DNA of 64,000 nucleotides from Bacteroidales bacterium. GTDB lineage: Bacteria; Bacteroidota; Bacteroidia; Bacteroidales; UBA932. The notes beneath the pieces were generated by a model that saw nothing but the letters and a program-made list of their open reading frames with translations, was not told where the DNA came from and did not search any database. Both the position numbers and the translations under genes were made by a program. Location: NCBI GenBank assembly GCA_004552965.1, contig SFMU01000003.1, positions 13,282 to 77,281 of the forward strand, given 5' to 3'. Below, in pieces: positions 18,747-27,333 of this stretch (position 1 is its first letter; each line of letters starts with the position of its first letter).

Positions 18747-19559
18747 ATGAACAATACATTCAACTTCAGAAGATTCTTCAAGATCTTCACCTACGATATC
18801 AACAAATCGATCAAGAATTACGGAGTCACCTTCATCGTGCTTTCGATGATGCCGATCCTGTCTCCGCTCATCTATGGAGTGCTGTCGCTGTGTTTCAGCT
18901 TCGAATGGAATGTTCCAGGACTGATCTCCAGATGCGCAATCTTCGCAACCGGGCTGGCAGTACTCATCCTCACATTCGCGCCGAGCGTATACGGAAAGAT
19001 CACCGACAAGAGGTACGGCAGCGAGTATCTGATGATTCCGGCCTCACCTTTCGAGAAGTTCCTCTCCATGACAATCGTGACAGGCATCGTGATTCCTTTC
19101 GTATTCACCCTCTCTTATGGTCTTATGGACCTGCTCGCACTGGGAGTGTCACTTTCAGAAGGCGAATCACTGCTCGCATTCTTCTTCAACAACAGAGTCC
19201 TCGGAAATGAAGGAGTTGCGATCCGCATGGACGCGATATTCATCCTGTCCACCTGTCTCTACTCGCTCATCATCCTGCTCGGTTCCATCTACTTCAAGAA
19301 GTTCAAGGTCGGAAAGACACTGCTGGTATTGTTCGCCCTGTCGATTCTCATGAGCTGGATCTCTGTACCTGTCATCAACATGCTTGTCGGCAATGCTCAG
19401 GTCTTCGAAGAGTTCGCTTTGAACGTGGAAGAATGGATCCTCGCCAACACTGACAAGCTCGAAATCTACCTCAACATATTCATTGATGTCGTCTACATCA
19501 TCGAATATGCTGTCCTCCTTACCCTCCTCTACCTCAGAGTCAGAAAAATCAAACAATAG
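18747..19559 (+). CDS. ABC transporter membrane subunit
   Basis: 270 residues with about six hydrophobic segments (for example TFIVLSMMPILSPLIYG, TGLAVLILTFAP, MTIVTGIVIPFVFTLSYG, LVLFALSILMSWISVPVI and a final VVYIIEYAVLLTLLYLRV) and a basic C terminus. It has no recognisable substrate site. Its position directly after the ATPase gene and before a GntR gene marks it as the permease partner. The substrate is unknown. Confidence 0.75.
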   Translation: MNNTFNFRRFFKIFTYDINKSIKNYGVTFIVLSMMPILSPLIYGVLSLCFSFEWNVPGLISRCAIFATGLAVLILTFAPSVYGKITDKRYGSEYLMIPASPFEKFLSMTIVTGIVIPFVFTLSYGLMDLLALGVSLSEGESLLAFFFNNRVLGNEGVAIRMDAIFILSTCLYSLIILLGSIYFKKFKVGKTLLVLFALSILMSWISVPVINMLVGNAQVFEEFALNVEEWILANTDKLEIYLNIFIDVVYIIEYAVLLTLLYLRVRKIKQ

Positions 19560-19564
19560 GAACT

Positions 19565-19906
19565 ATGGAATTCTCGGAAAACAGACCTATATACCTGCAG
19601 ATCAGCGACGTAATCTGCGAAAAGATTCTCTCCGGAGAACTCAGGGCCGAAGACAGGCTGATGTCGGTCCGTGAATATGGAGCCCAGATCGGCGTTAACC
19701 CAAACACAATGATGAGGACTTATGAGAAGCTCACGAACGACGGGATTATCTACAACAAGCGCGGAATCGGTTACTTTGTCTGCCCTGGCGCCAGGGAGAC
19801 AGTCCTCGCCAACGAAAGGAAATCATTCATGGAAAACGAACTTCCGGCAATACTGAAACGCATTCAGCTGCTCGAAATCGACCCCGCAATATTTTTGAAC
19901 AAATGA
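19565..19906 (+). CDS. GntR-family (YtrA-type) transcriptional regulator
   Basis: 113 residues: a winged-helix HTH (PIYLQISDVICEKILSGEL, MSVREYGAQIGVNPNTMMRT, YEKLTNDGIIYNKRGIGYFV) followed by a short tail of about 35 residues instead of a large ligand domain. This is the YtrA subfamily, whose members usually repress their own operon encoding ABC transporters. It lies 5 bp after the permease gene and shares ATGA with the next gene. It most likely controls the promoter at 17799-17829 (inference). Confidence 0.85.
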   Translation: MEFSENRPIYLQISDVICEKILSGELRAEDRLMSVREYGAQIGVNPNTMMRTYEKLTNDGIIYNKRGIGYFVCPGARETVLANERKSFMENELPAILKRIQLLEIDPAIFLNK

Positions 19907-20748
19907 AAGACACAGTGAATACAATGAACACAACAACAATGAAAAGGAATATGAAAATGATTGAAGATAAAGTGATAATGTGCGTCATGCTGGCGATGCT
20001 GGCATTCATGCCACAGTCCTGCATGATCAGGATAAACAACGCAGGATTCAATAAGGGAACAATCGCAGGAAGCGGCAACCTGACAGAAAACAGGGTGGAA
20101 GGTCTCGGTGACTTCGACAAGATCAGCATTTCGCTGCCGATGGACATCGAATATGCCTACGGAGAATCGTCCGTGGTAATCTTCTGCGACGACAATGTCT
20201 ATGAATATATCGATGTAAAATGCAATGACAATGTCCTTTTGCTTGCAATGAGCAACGAAAAGGCTTACCTTCGAAACTGCAAACTGAAGGCAAGGATCAG
20301 CTCACCGGAACTCGATGCCATAACGCTGGCCGGCAGCGGTTCTTTCGAGGCAGATGGCATCCAGGCGGCTGAATTCGAAGTCACTGTTGCCGGTTCCGGA
20401 GAGGTCTCTCTCGCAAGTCTGAAGGTTGACAGCCTTCAGGTCACCGTGGCAGGTTCCGGAGACGTCGACCTTGACGAGGCTGAATCCTGCAATATGGCTC
20501 TGGTCGTCACCGGTTCCGGAGACATCGAAGTCAATGGAGTCAAGACAGATAATCTTGAATTGTGCATCGCCGGCTCGGGAGATATCACAATCGAAGGAAA
20601 CGATGCCGGCAATGTGGCGGGAACAGTCATGGGCTCCGGATGCATCAGCATCGCCGGAAAAGCGCAGAAAGCCAGCTTCAGCCTTGCCGGAAGCGGAACG
20701 GTCGAGCACAACAGTTTCGACTGTCCTGAACTGAAGATCAGCAGATAG
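19903..20748 (+). CDS. DUF2807 (head-GIN) surface lipoprotein
   Basis: 281 residues, starting in the ATGA overlap with the regulator; an internal ATG at 19939 is an alternative. A hydrophobic signal ends in FMPQSC, so it is probably a lipoprotein. The rest is a regular ladder of AGSG and TGSGD turns (VTVAGSGEVSLASL, VTVAGSGDVDLDEA, VVTGSGDIEVNG, CIAGSGDITIEG) about 20 residues apart. This is the right-handed beta-solenoid pattern of the DUF2807 head-GIN family, which is common at the Bacteroidota surface and of unknown role. Its co-transcription with an ABC exporter suggests an envelope-stress function (inference). Confidence 0.8.
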   Translation: MKDTVNTMNTTTMKRNMKMIEDKVIMCVMLAMLAFMPQSCMIRINNAGFNKGTIAGSGNLTENRVEGLGDFDKISISLPMDIEYAYGESSVVIFCDDNVYEYIDVKCNDNVLLLAMSNEKAYLRNCKLKARISSPELDAITLAGSGSFEADGIQAAEFEVTVAGSGEVSLASLKVDSLQVTVAGSGDVDLDEAESCNMALVVTGSGDIEVNGVKTDNLELCIAGSGDITIEGNDAGNVAGTVMGSGCISIAGKAQKASFSLAGSGTVEHNSFDCPELKISR

Positions 20749-20812
20749 TGCCGGGCACGGGCTGGCCTTCACGAACTCCGCGAGGCTGTTGGAGCCAAGC
20801 CCGGAATGATCA

Positions 20813-21835
20813 TCACGAACTTCGCGAGGCGGTCCAAACCCCGATGAGAGTTATCAGACAGCCCGCTATCGCGACTGGAGTGAGACGCTCTCCAAGGAGC
20901 AGAGCGGCAGCGATAAGAGTGAATAAAGGATTAAGATAGATATAATTGGAACTTCCCACGGTACCAAGCCTCTTGATCACCGAGTTCCAGAGAGCGTAAC
21001 AGGCAAGGGATGCAACAACTCCCAGGAAAAGAGCATTCAGCAGCACCTTCGGTTCGAGGAATCGCCCGGCAGGGAATGTCCAACCCTTGACCAGGAGCAC
21101 CGGAACGATTGTCAGCATCCCATAGAAGAATACCTTTCGGCTTATCAGGGCCGAAGGGTATTTTTTTAGCAGACCATTGGTCACCACGGTATAGACAGCC
21201 CAGGTCAGGGACGCGAGCATTGCCAATGCATCACCGAGAAAACTCAGATGGAAACCCTCTCCCCCACTGAACGCGATCATGCCGATTCCGACCAGCGACA
21301 GGCATCCCCCAAGGAGAGTCAGCCGGCCGATTCTCTCCCTGCGGACAGCGGCATTCAGAATCGCTGTCACCAAGGGTGTAGTGCAGACGATGAACGAAAC
21401 ATTGCTCGCCATGGTGTACTGGAGAGCCGTGTTCTCCGACCAGAAATACAGGCTTCCTCCCATCACCCCGGCCAACACCAGCAATAGCTCATCCTTCAAG
21501 GAATTGCAGAAAAGTCTCGCCGGAGACTGAACGGATTGACTGTCGGTGCGGGAGGCATCGGTGCAGGAGCCATCAGCCTGGACATCGCCCCGGGTGGCCA
21601 GGGAGCCACCGGCTCCGGAAGCATCGGATCCCATGCCCCACAGGCAGAAAAGCCACATTCCGAAATATGCGATCGAGAAGCGTACCAGGAAAATCTCCTC
21701 GGGAGAAAGCCCGGCCATGAGCAGAACCTTTGTAGAGATGAAGGTCAGCCCCCATATTGCCACAATGACAATGGCAAGGACATGATAGATTGTATTGCCT
21801 GTTCCTTTTTGCATTCCGGACGCAAAAATAGGCAT
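20813..21835 (-). CDS. EamA/DMT-family transporter
   Basis: 340 residues with ten hydrophobic helices arranged as two EamA repeats (ILAIVIVAIWGLTFISTKVL; LGDALAMLASLTWAVYTVVT). The first repeat is interrupted after the third helix by a soluble insert of roughly 45 residues rich in Gly, Ser, Asp and Thr (around residues 70-115), unusual for the family. The last helices include SSNYIYLNPLFTLIAAALLL and GCLITLIGVW. These proteins export amino acids or metabolites. It is transcribed alone, and the substrate is unknown. The insert looks like simple-sequence expansion. Confidence 0.85.
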   Translation of the reverse strand: MPIFASGMQKGTGNTIYHVLAIVIVAIWGLTFISTKVLLMAGLSPEEIFLVRFSIAYFGMWLFCLWGMGSDASGAGGSLATRGDVQADGSCTDASRTDSQSVQSPARLFCNSLKDELLLVLAGVMGGSLYFWSENTALQYTMASNVSFIVCTTPLVTAILNAAVRRERIGRLTLLGGCLSLVGIGMIAFSGGEGFHLSFLGDALAMLASLTWAVYTVVTNGLLKKYPSALISRKVFFYGMLTIVPVLLVKGWTFPAGRFLEPKVLLNALFLGVVASLACYALWNSVIKRLGTVGSSNYIYLNPLFTLIAAALLLGERLTPVAIAGCLITLIGVWTASRSS

Positions 21836-21955
21836 TTAGTGATTCGAAAAAAATAATCTGCCTCATATTTGCCTCAGATCTCCCCTGTCGGTATATTCCT
21901 AAGAGGTCGCGAGCGGTAAGCAGGACTGTCGCAATCCGGGATTTCAAAAATTTGC

Positions 21956-23194
21956 TTACCTGACCTGCAGAATGCCTCCGCCGGGGAAGATTCCTTCTCT
22001 GGCGAAGCTTGTCCATGCGCGGACGAGGTCACGGCAGTTGTCTTCGTATTCCCTGTCTGTCATTCCTTTGAGGAACTTCGCGTCGGCCCATTCCGACCTG
22101 TCGCCGAGGAGGAAGGGGAGTTCGATGCAGTGGCAGGCGCCGAAGCGGTTGCCTTCCGGATGCCAGCTGATGAAATAGCGGGTCACTTCGATTCCGGCGG
22201 CTTCGAGCCTGGCGGCATATTCCTCTGAAGGTTTGCTGAATATGCTCTCTGTCAGATGTCTGACTGCTTTCCTCCCGAGGAAGGTGCCAAGCAGCCGTCC
22301 TTTCTTGCTGACAAAGGGCGAGGCATCGTCCCCGGCATAGCCTATGACGATCTTCAGACCGCTGTTCCTGACCTGCTCGGGGATGTTGAGGAAGTCTTCC
22401 ACCATCGGCATGAAAGTCAGTCCAGCCTTCATCCCGAGGATTTTCTCCTGGGCATCGAGCAGTTCGTCCACGGTGGCTTCTTCCGGGGCCTTGCGGAGCC
22501 GGCGCAGGAAGGCGCGGGTTATCCCGGAGGCTTCGGAAGGGGTGATTGTTATGCCCAGGGGAGCACTTTGGAGAATGGCCTTGCGGAAAGGAAGAGGCTC
22601 CTGGGCCGTGGCTATCAGAGCGGCTATCGACAGGGCTCCTGCCGACTGGCCGAAGACCGTGATGTCCAGGGGATTGCCTCCGAATTCGGCGGCATATTCA
22701 CGGATCCACCGAAGGGCAGTCTTCTGGTCTTTCAGCCCGAGGTTGCAGATGCCGCTTCCGGGCAGGTAGAGGTAGCCCTGGGCGCCGAGCCTGTAGGAAA
22801 TCTTGAAGACGACCACGTTACCTTCCCTGGCCATCCTCTCGCAGCTGTAGCGCCTTTCCTCACTGCCTCCACGGACGAAGGAACCTCCATGTATCCAGAC
22901 CATTACGGGAAGGTTGGAGCCGTGTTCCGGGGAATATGCCGACAGGCAGAGGCGTCCGTCTCCTACGACTGCCAGAGGTTCTCCGCCGTCGGAAGGGTTT
23001 GTCCTCGAAGTGCGCTGGGGGCAGACGGTCCCGCTGGCGGTTGCGTCGGTTCCGCTCTGCAACCTTTCCGGAACGGCCTCGCTGAAAGGCTGGTAGCGCG
23101 CATAGGTTATCCCTTTGAACACCCGCACTCCATCCCTGAGGATGCCTTTGAGCATCCGGTTTGCGCTGAATGAATATTCTTCCGTTTCCTGCAT
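21956..23194 (-). CDS. type B carboxylesterase
   Basis: 412 residues without a signal peptide. It has the family core GVRVFKGITYARYQPF, LPVMVWIHGGSFVRGG (oxyanion hole HGGSF), LKDQKTALRWIREYAAEFGG and the nucleophile elbow VFGQSAGALS. The catalytic acid and His are probably in the C-terminal half (ACHCIELPFLLGD). It is shorter than the usual 500 residues. Preceded by GGAGGAAGG, a good ribosome site, and a -7 box at 23225-23232. It is divergent from thrB. It is an ester hydrolase of unknown substrate; an acyl-glycan esterase is possible given the island upstream. Confidence 0.85.
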   Translation of the reverse strand: MQETEEYSFSANRMLKGILRDGVRVFKGITYARYQPFSEAVPERLQSGTDATASGTVCPQRTSRTNPSDGGEPLAVVGDGRLCLSAYSPEHGSNLPVMVWIHGGSFVRGGSEERRYSCERMAREGNVVVFKISYRLGAQGYLYLPGSGICNLGLKDQKTALRWIREYAAEFGGNPLDITVFGQSAGALSIAALIATAQEPLPFRKAILQSAPLGITITPSEASGITRAFLRRLRKAPEEATVDELLDAQEKILGMKAGLTFMPMVEDFLNIPEQVRNSGLKIVIGYAGDDASPFVSKKGRLLGTFLGRKAVRHLTESIFSKPSEEYAARLEAAGIEVTRYFISWHPEGNRFGACHCIELPFLLGDRSEWADAKFLKGMTDREYEDNCRDLVRAWTSFAREGIFPGGGILQVR

Positions 23195-23224
23195 ATTCCT
23201 TCCTCCGAATCATCTTGGAAAGGT

Positions 23225-23232
23225 CAAAGTTA
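23225..23232 (-). promoter_or_regulatory. -7 box of the carboxylesterase gene
   Basis: On the minus strand TAACTTTG (plus-strand CAAAGTTA) lies about 30 nt upstream of the esterase start and matches TAnnTTTG. No clear -33 box was seen. Confidence 0.5.
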
Positions 23233-23318
23233 GCAATCATAAACGAATATTATGCATTTTCCTCGGTCATATTCTTCCAAAGTTGATTTCCGTACTTGCG
23301 ATTCAGAACTTAAGTCCC

Positions 23319-23326
23319 TACATTTG
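23319..23326 (+). promoter_or_regulatory. -7 box of the thrB promoter
   Basis: TACATTTG at 23319-23326 fits TAnnTTTG, with TTG at 23296-23298 at a 20-nt spacing as a possible -33 box. The leader before the thrB start would be about 20 nt. Confidence 0.65.
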
Positions 23327-23351
23327 TCAGGTATATAAAACAACGAGAAAA

Positions 23352-24281
23352 ATGGTAGAACAGGTAACTGTCTTTGTCCCGGCTTCGATTGCGAACCTCG
23401 GTTGCGGTTTCGACATCATGGGCATGGCCGTGGAAAGCGCTGGAGACATCCTCAGCATGGAAATGTCCGAAGGCGACGGAATTGAAATCATCAACAGGAC
23501 GGACTATGACATCCCATCCAGTGTAGACGATAATGTGATGACTCCTTCGATACGCGCCATGCTGGCCGCTGCAGGAGTACGCAAGCATTTGAAAATCACT
23601 CTCATGTGCAAGATCATGCCGGGAAGCGGAATCGGCTCCAGCGCGGCTTCTGCCGCCGGTGCGGTCGTTGCGCTGAACACCCTTCTGGGGAACCGTTTCT
23701 CGGAAAAGGAGATGGTCGAGTTCGCGATGGAAGGCGAGGCTCTCTCCAGCGGCGGCGCAAAGCATGCGGACAACGTCGCTCCGGCGATTCTCGGAGGAAT
23801 CGTCCTGATCTGTTCCTATTCTCCTTTCGAATATATCAGGATCCCTTTCCCGGATTCTTTCTGCGCCGCAATAGCCCATCCGCGCATCACGGTCAAGACT
23901 TCCGAGAGCCGTGCCGTGCTTCCGAAGGACATTCCGCTTCATGATGCAATCCTGCAGTGGGCGAATGTGGGCGGTCTGGTGGCCGGTTTCATGAACAGGG
24001 ACATGGGTCTTGTCGGCAGGAGCATGCGTGACGTTATTGTCGAGCCGTACAGGAAGCAGTTCATCCCGGGTTACGACGATCTTCGCGAAAAGCTTCTGGC
24101 CGCCGGTGCGAAGGCTTTCAACATCTCCGGTTCCGGTCCTTCTGTCTTCGCGCTGTGCGAGGATGAGGTCAAGGCCAGGGAACTCTGTTCGATAATGACG
24201 GAGCACTTCATGAGCCGCGGCATATTCGCTGATTCTCTGGTGGCTCACGGCGACAACAGGGGCGCCAGGGTCATCTTCTGA
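23352..24281 (+). CDS. thrB: homoserine kinase
   Basis: Starting at the ATG at 23352 (the open frame extends upstream through the promoter, which decides against a longer protein) gives 309 residues. GHMP-kinase marks: VTVFVPASIANLGCGFDIMG, the phosphate loop MPGSGIGSSAASAAGAVV, and near the end AFNISGSGPSVFALCE. It phosphorylates homoserine for threonine synthesis. thrC follows 160 bp downstream, while the usual thrA fusion is not in the window. It shares its substrate, homoserine, with MetX at 6575-7588. Confidence 0.95.
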   Translation: MVEQVTVFVPASIANLGCGFDIMGMAVESAGDILSMEMSEGDGIEIINRTDYDIPSSVDDNVMTPSIRAMLAAAGVRKHLKITLMCKIMPGSGIGSSAASAAGAVVALNTLLGNRFSEKEMVEFAMEGEALSSGGAKHADNVAPAILGGIVLICSYSPFEYIRIPFPDSFCAAIAHPRITVKTSESRAVLPKDIPLHDAILQWANVGGLVAGFMNRDMGLVGRSMRDVIVEPYRKQFIPGYDDLREKLLAAGAKAFNISGSGPSVFALCEDEVKARELCSIMTEHFMSRGIFADSLVAHGDNRGARVIF

Positions 24282-24300
24282 TCCTGCAGGCCTGTTCCCA

Positions 24301-24425
24301 TTGGCATATTCCGGTGGCATATTCCTTTGGCATATTCATGACTTTCCCATGCCTGCCGGGCTGAAACGAATTGGCAGATTGCGGCGGCATATTCATTGAT
24401 TCCAAATGCCTGCCGGCTGAAACAT
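24301..24425 (+). repeat. thrB-thrC spacer with four ATATTC copies and a short direct repeat
   Basis: The spacer carries GGCATATTC or GCATATTC four times (near 24303, 24317, 24330 and 24387). ATGCCTGCCGG(G)CTGAAAC occurs twice (about 24349 and 24406). No promoter or hairpin with a T-run is seen, so thrC may be read through from thrB. The repeated octamer is the same motif that is over-represented across the window. Confidence 0.6.
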
Positions 24426-24441
24426 AAAACGAACTTTACAG

Positions 24442-25722
24442 ATGAAATTCTACAGTACAAGAAACAAGGACCTCCGCTGTTCCCTCAAGGAGGCTGCCAT
24501 CATGGGGCTTGCTCCCGACGGCGGTCTGTTCATGCCTGAGACCATCCCTTCAGTCGACCTTGATAAGGCGATGTCCTATGGCACTTTCCCGGAGATGGCT
24601 GCCTACCTCGCGTCTTTCTTCTTCGATGAATATTCATGCGAGGAACTGCTGGAGATGACTTCCAGGGCATTCTCCTTCGATGTCCCTCTTGCGCAGGTCG
24701 GGCCGGGGCTTCAGACTCTGGAACTTTTCCATGGACCTACTTTCGCATTCAAGGATGTCGGCGCCGGCTTCATGGGGCAGATGATGGGACGTCTGGCCGA
24801 CAAGGGCAAGCCGATCAATGTCATTGCCGCCACTTCCGGCGACACCGGCAGCGCCGTGGCCAATGGCTTCTACAAGGTGAACGGTGTCAATGTGACCGTC
24901 CTCTATCCGAAAGGGAAGGTCAGCCGTTTCCAGGAGAGTCAGATGACGACTCTGGGCGAGAACATCCATGCCGTGGCTGTGGACGGGTGTTTCGATGATT
25001 GCCAGGCAATAGTGAAGACTCTGCTGTCCGACAGAGAGTTCCATGACGACTACAGGCTGACGTCAGCCAATTCCATCAACATCCTCCGCTGGATCCCTCA
25101 GAGTTTCTACTATTTCTGGGCTTACCGTCAGTGGAGGGAAAGTACTGGCCGGACCAGTCCGGTGGTTGTCGTGCCGAGTGGCAACATCGGTAATCTTGCT
25201 GCCGGTGTCCTGGCCATGAAGATGGGTCTCCCGATTGCTTCCTTCGTGGCTGCGAACAACACCAATGACACTTTCTTCCGTTACCTGCAGTCCGGTGAAT
25301 ATGCTCCGGCACCGACCGTCCCTACGGTCGCCAATGCGATGGATGTGAGCGCTCCGAGCAATTTCGAGCGGATCATGGATTTCTTCGGAAAGGACTGGAA
25401 GGCTGTAACCTCGCTTATCCGTGGCTGCGCATTCAGCGATGACGAAATCCGTTCGGCCATCCGTGAGATGAAGGAAAAGTTCGGCTACCTCAGCTGCCCT
25501 CACAGTGCAACTGGTTATCTTGCGGCGAAGAAGTTCGGGGTTGACGGTTTCTGGCTTTCGACTGCCCACTATGCGAAGTTCATCGATGTTGTCCGTGCGG
25601 CTCTTGGAGAGGACATCCCTCTGATCGAGCCTTTCGCCAGCATCAGCCTCCGTCAAGGCAGTTCTACCGAGGTTCCTGTCTCTTCCGCTGCAGTCGCTTC
25701 TCTGATAGCTTCCTACTCCTGA
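24442..25722 (+). CDS. thrC: threonine synthase
   Basis: 426 residues, PLP-dependent fold type II. It has MKFYSTRNKDLRCSLKEAA, GLAPDGGLFMPE, the PLP lysine in FHGPTFAFKDVGAGFMG, the phosphate-binding TSGDTGSAVANGFY and VPSGNIGNLAAGVLA. It converts O-phosphohomoserine to threonine. It follows thrB in the same direction. The 426-residue length agrees with the bacterial thrC type common in Bacteroidota. Confidence 0.95.
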   Translation: MKFYSTRNKDLRCSLKEAAIMGLAPDGGLFMPETIPSVDLDKAMSYGTFPEMAAYLASFFFDEYSCEELLEMTSRAFSFDVPLAQVGPGLQTLELFHGPTFAFKDVGAGFMGQMMGRLADKGKPINVIAATSGDTGSAVANGFYKVNGVNVTVLYPKGKVSRFQESQMTTLGENIHAVAVDGCFDDCQAIVKTLLSDREFHDDYRLTSANSINILRWIPQSFYYFWAYRQWRESTGRTSPVVVVPSGNIGNLAAGVLAMKMGLPIASFVAANNTNDTFFRYLQSGEYAPAPTVPTVANAMDVSAPSNFERIMDFFGKDWKAVTSLIRGCAFSDDEIRSAIREMKEKFGYLSCPHSATGYLAAKKFGVDGFWLSTAHYAKFIDVVRAALGEDIPLIEPFASISLRQGSSTEVPVSSAAVASLIASYS

Positions 25723-25859
25723 TCGGTTCCTGGCTGGTTGCTGTCTGGCTTCTGGCTGGCTTCAGTTCGGCTCCTGTCCGGTAAGCTGCTGCTTCAGAGT
25801 TCCGCCCGAAAATCTGGTCAATTTCATTGCTTGTGCTTCTGTTTGGCACAAGCGGGGTC

Positions 25860-25867
25860 TATCTTTG
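25860..25867 (+). promoter_or_regulatory. -7 box upstream of a small membrane-protein ORF
   Basis: TATCTTTG at 25860-25867 matches TAnnTTTG. The nearest TTTG upstream (25842-25845) is too close for a standard -33 box. The predicted transcript would begin about 15 nt before the ATG at 25890. Confidence 0.55.
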
Positions 25868-25889
25868 CACTAAACAAAAAGATAGTGCC

Positions 25890-26138
25890 ATGTTAACCGC
25901 TTTGTCATCAGTTGTCCAGTTTGTCCTTGAAGTCATCATACTCTTCGGTCTTGTCGGGATTCTTGTTGCCATGAATGTCGAATTTGCCGTCGGAGAGTGG
26001 AAGCGCCTGAAGATGTCCGCACGCCTGCGCCTGTTGCGTGCATCCTTGTCGGCCAGGTTCCTCTATCGGCCCTCGGCCACGATTCCTTGTCCGCAGATGC
26101 CTTTGATGAAGACCCAGCGCTCAATCAGTGGAGTTTGA
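25890..26138 (+). CDS. small putative membrane protein, unknown
   Basis: 82 residues from the ATG at 25890, chosen because a -7 box lies just upstream. One clear hydrophobic segment (VLEVIILFGLVGILVAMNV) follows a short N terminus, then a basic stretch (EWKRLKMSARLRLLRASLSA). It therefore looks like a single-pass protein with a cationic cytoplasmic tail. The last 30 residues look non-conserved and could be drift. I do not recognise the family, and no operon partner is evident. Confidence 0.45.
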   Translation: MLTALSSVVQFVLEVIILFGLVGILVAMNVEFAVGEWKRLKMSARLRLLRASLSARFLYRPSATIPCPQMPLMKTQRSISGV

Positions 26139-26288
26139 GTAGGGAATCTGGAATGAGAAATCTTCAAAAGATTCCCTGCGGCATCTTAAGAATCTCATTC
26201 CGTTCCATCTTCCCTCCCTCGTGAGTCACATGGCTTACCGCTCGCGGTCCATTATCGATGCTCCAGCCGATGCTCCGCCCGATGCTCC

Positions 26289-26631
26289 GGCACGGCCACC
26301 CTGCCCACAGATATCTCAGTGGTATCCCCGCGTGGCGAAGGGGTCTTCTAAGCGGCCTTTGGCACGGACACCCTGTCCACAAGTATCTCAGTGGCATCTC
26401 CGCGTGGCGAAGGGGTCTTCAAACCGACACTCCGGCACGGCCACCCTGCCCACAGGTACCTCAGTGGCATTCCCGCGTGGCGAAGGGGGTCTTCTAAGCG
26501 GCCTTTGGCACGGCCACCTTGCCCACAAGTATCTCAGTGGCATCCCCACGTGGCGAAGGGGGTCTTCTAAGCGGCCTTCGGCACGGACACCCTGCCCACA
26601 AGTATCTCAGTGGCATCCCCGCGTGGCGAAG
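26289..26631 (+). repeat. array of five palindromic (REP-like) elements, about 73-bp period
   Basis: Five copies of a 54-bp imperfect palindrome begin at about 26289, 26361, 26434, 26507 and 26580 (intervals 72, 73, 73, 73). Each starts GGCACGG(C/A)CACC, has a centre such as CCCACAAGTATCTCAGTGG and ends GCGTGGCGAAG. A 19-bp spacer (GGGTCTTCTAAGCGGCCTT) separates copies. The same element in the opposite orientation fills the intergenic regions near 53.8, 56-57.5 and 58.5-59.5 kb. The 565-bp gap between the small ORF and queF holds nothing else that I can support. Confidence 0.9.
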
Positions 26632-26704
26632 GGGGTGTGTATGGGGTATGGGGGCATAGGGGGTAGTAACGCGCTGCGAAATAGTGGTGGGCTTTCGCTT
26701 AGCG

Positions 26705-27169
26705 CTATTTCAGATCGTGGTTCATCAGACGGTATGAAGCCATCTCCTCATACTTCGTCCCCGGACGGCCGTAATTGGCATACGGATGGATCGAGATTCC
26801 TCCTCGCGGAGTGAACAATCCGGTCACCTCGATGTACTTCGGATCCATCAGACGGATAAGGTCCTTCATGATGATGTTCACGCAATCCTCATGGAAATCG
26901 CCATGGTTGCGGAAGCTGAACAGATAGAGCTTGAGGCTCTTGCTCTCGACCATGCGGACATCAGGGATATACTCGATGCGGATCTCGGCGAAATCTGGCT
27001 GCCCGGTGATCGGACAGAGACTCGTGAATTCCGGACAGTTGAAACGCACCCAGTAGTCATTCTCCTGATGCTTGTTCACAAACGACTCCAGTACCTCCGG
27101 AGCATAGTCACTCTTGTATTCAGTCTTTCTTCCGAGGCCCTTGAGCCCCTCCGATTCACGTCCTGGCAT
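26705..27169 (-). CDS. queF: NADPH-dependent 7-cyano-7-deazaguanine reductase
   Basis: The ATG at 27169 gives 154 residues, the short single-domain QueF type. The catalytic Cys is in FTSLCPITGQPDFAEI, and VESKSLKLYLFSFRNHGDFH carries the Glu and the QueF signature, followed by EDCVNIIMKDL. It reduces preQ0 to preQ1 in queuosine biosynthesis. It is monocistronic. I saw no convincing preQ1 aptamer in the leader. The call is very secure. Confidence 0.95.
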   Translation of the reverse strand: MPGRESEGLKGLGRKTEYKSDYAPEVLESFVNKHQENDYWVRFNCPEFTSLCPITGQPDFAEIRIEYIPDVRMVESKSLKLYLFSFRNHGDFHEDCVNIIMKDLIRLMDPKYIEVTGLFTPRGGISIHPYANYGRPGTKYEEMASYRLMNHDLK

Positions 27170-27333
27170 ATTCAAAAACTAAAGTTTCGCAAATAAAAAT
27201 GATCATCTGTCATCGAGAGGCCCATGCGGCATCCGGAACCATTTCCCGCCGCGCGGCTCCCAGCCGCGATGCTTTTCGACAGACTTGCAAATATACGAAT
27301 ATTCCGGCATTTTCAGCCACTGACCGGGAAAGC

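Noticed and set aside
23115..23351. N-terminal extension of thrB
   Set aside because: The frame starts with TTG, runs through the promoter and overlaps the divergent esterase gene; homoserine kinases begin at the VTVFVPAS region.
26289..26631. CRISPR array
   Set aside because: Units are palindromic and nearly identical including their spacers; there are no unique spacers and no cas genes. The same holds for 45165-45357 and 48467-48630.
27176..27333. preQ1 riboswitch upstream of queF
   Set aside because: No pseudoknot with the A-rich preQ1 tail was found; only a CGCGGCT/AGCCGCG stem (27252-27268) without following T-run is present.
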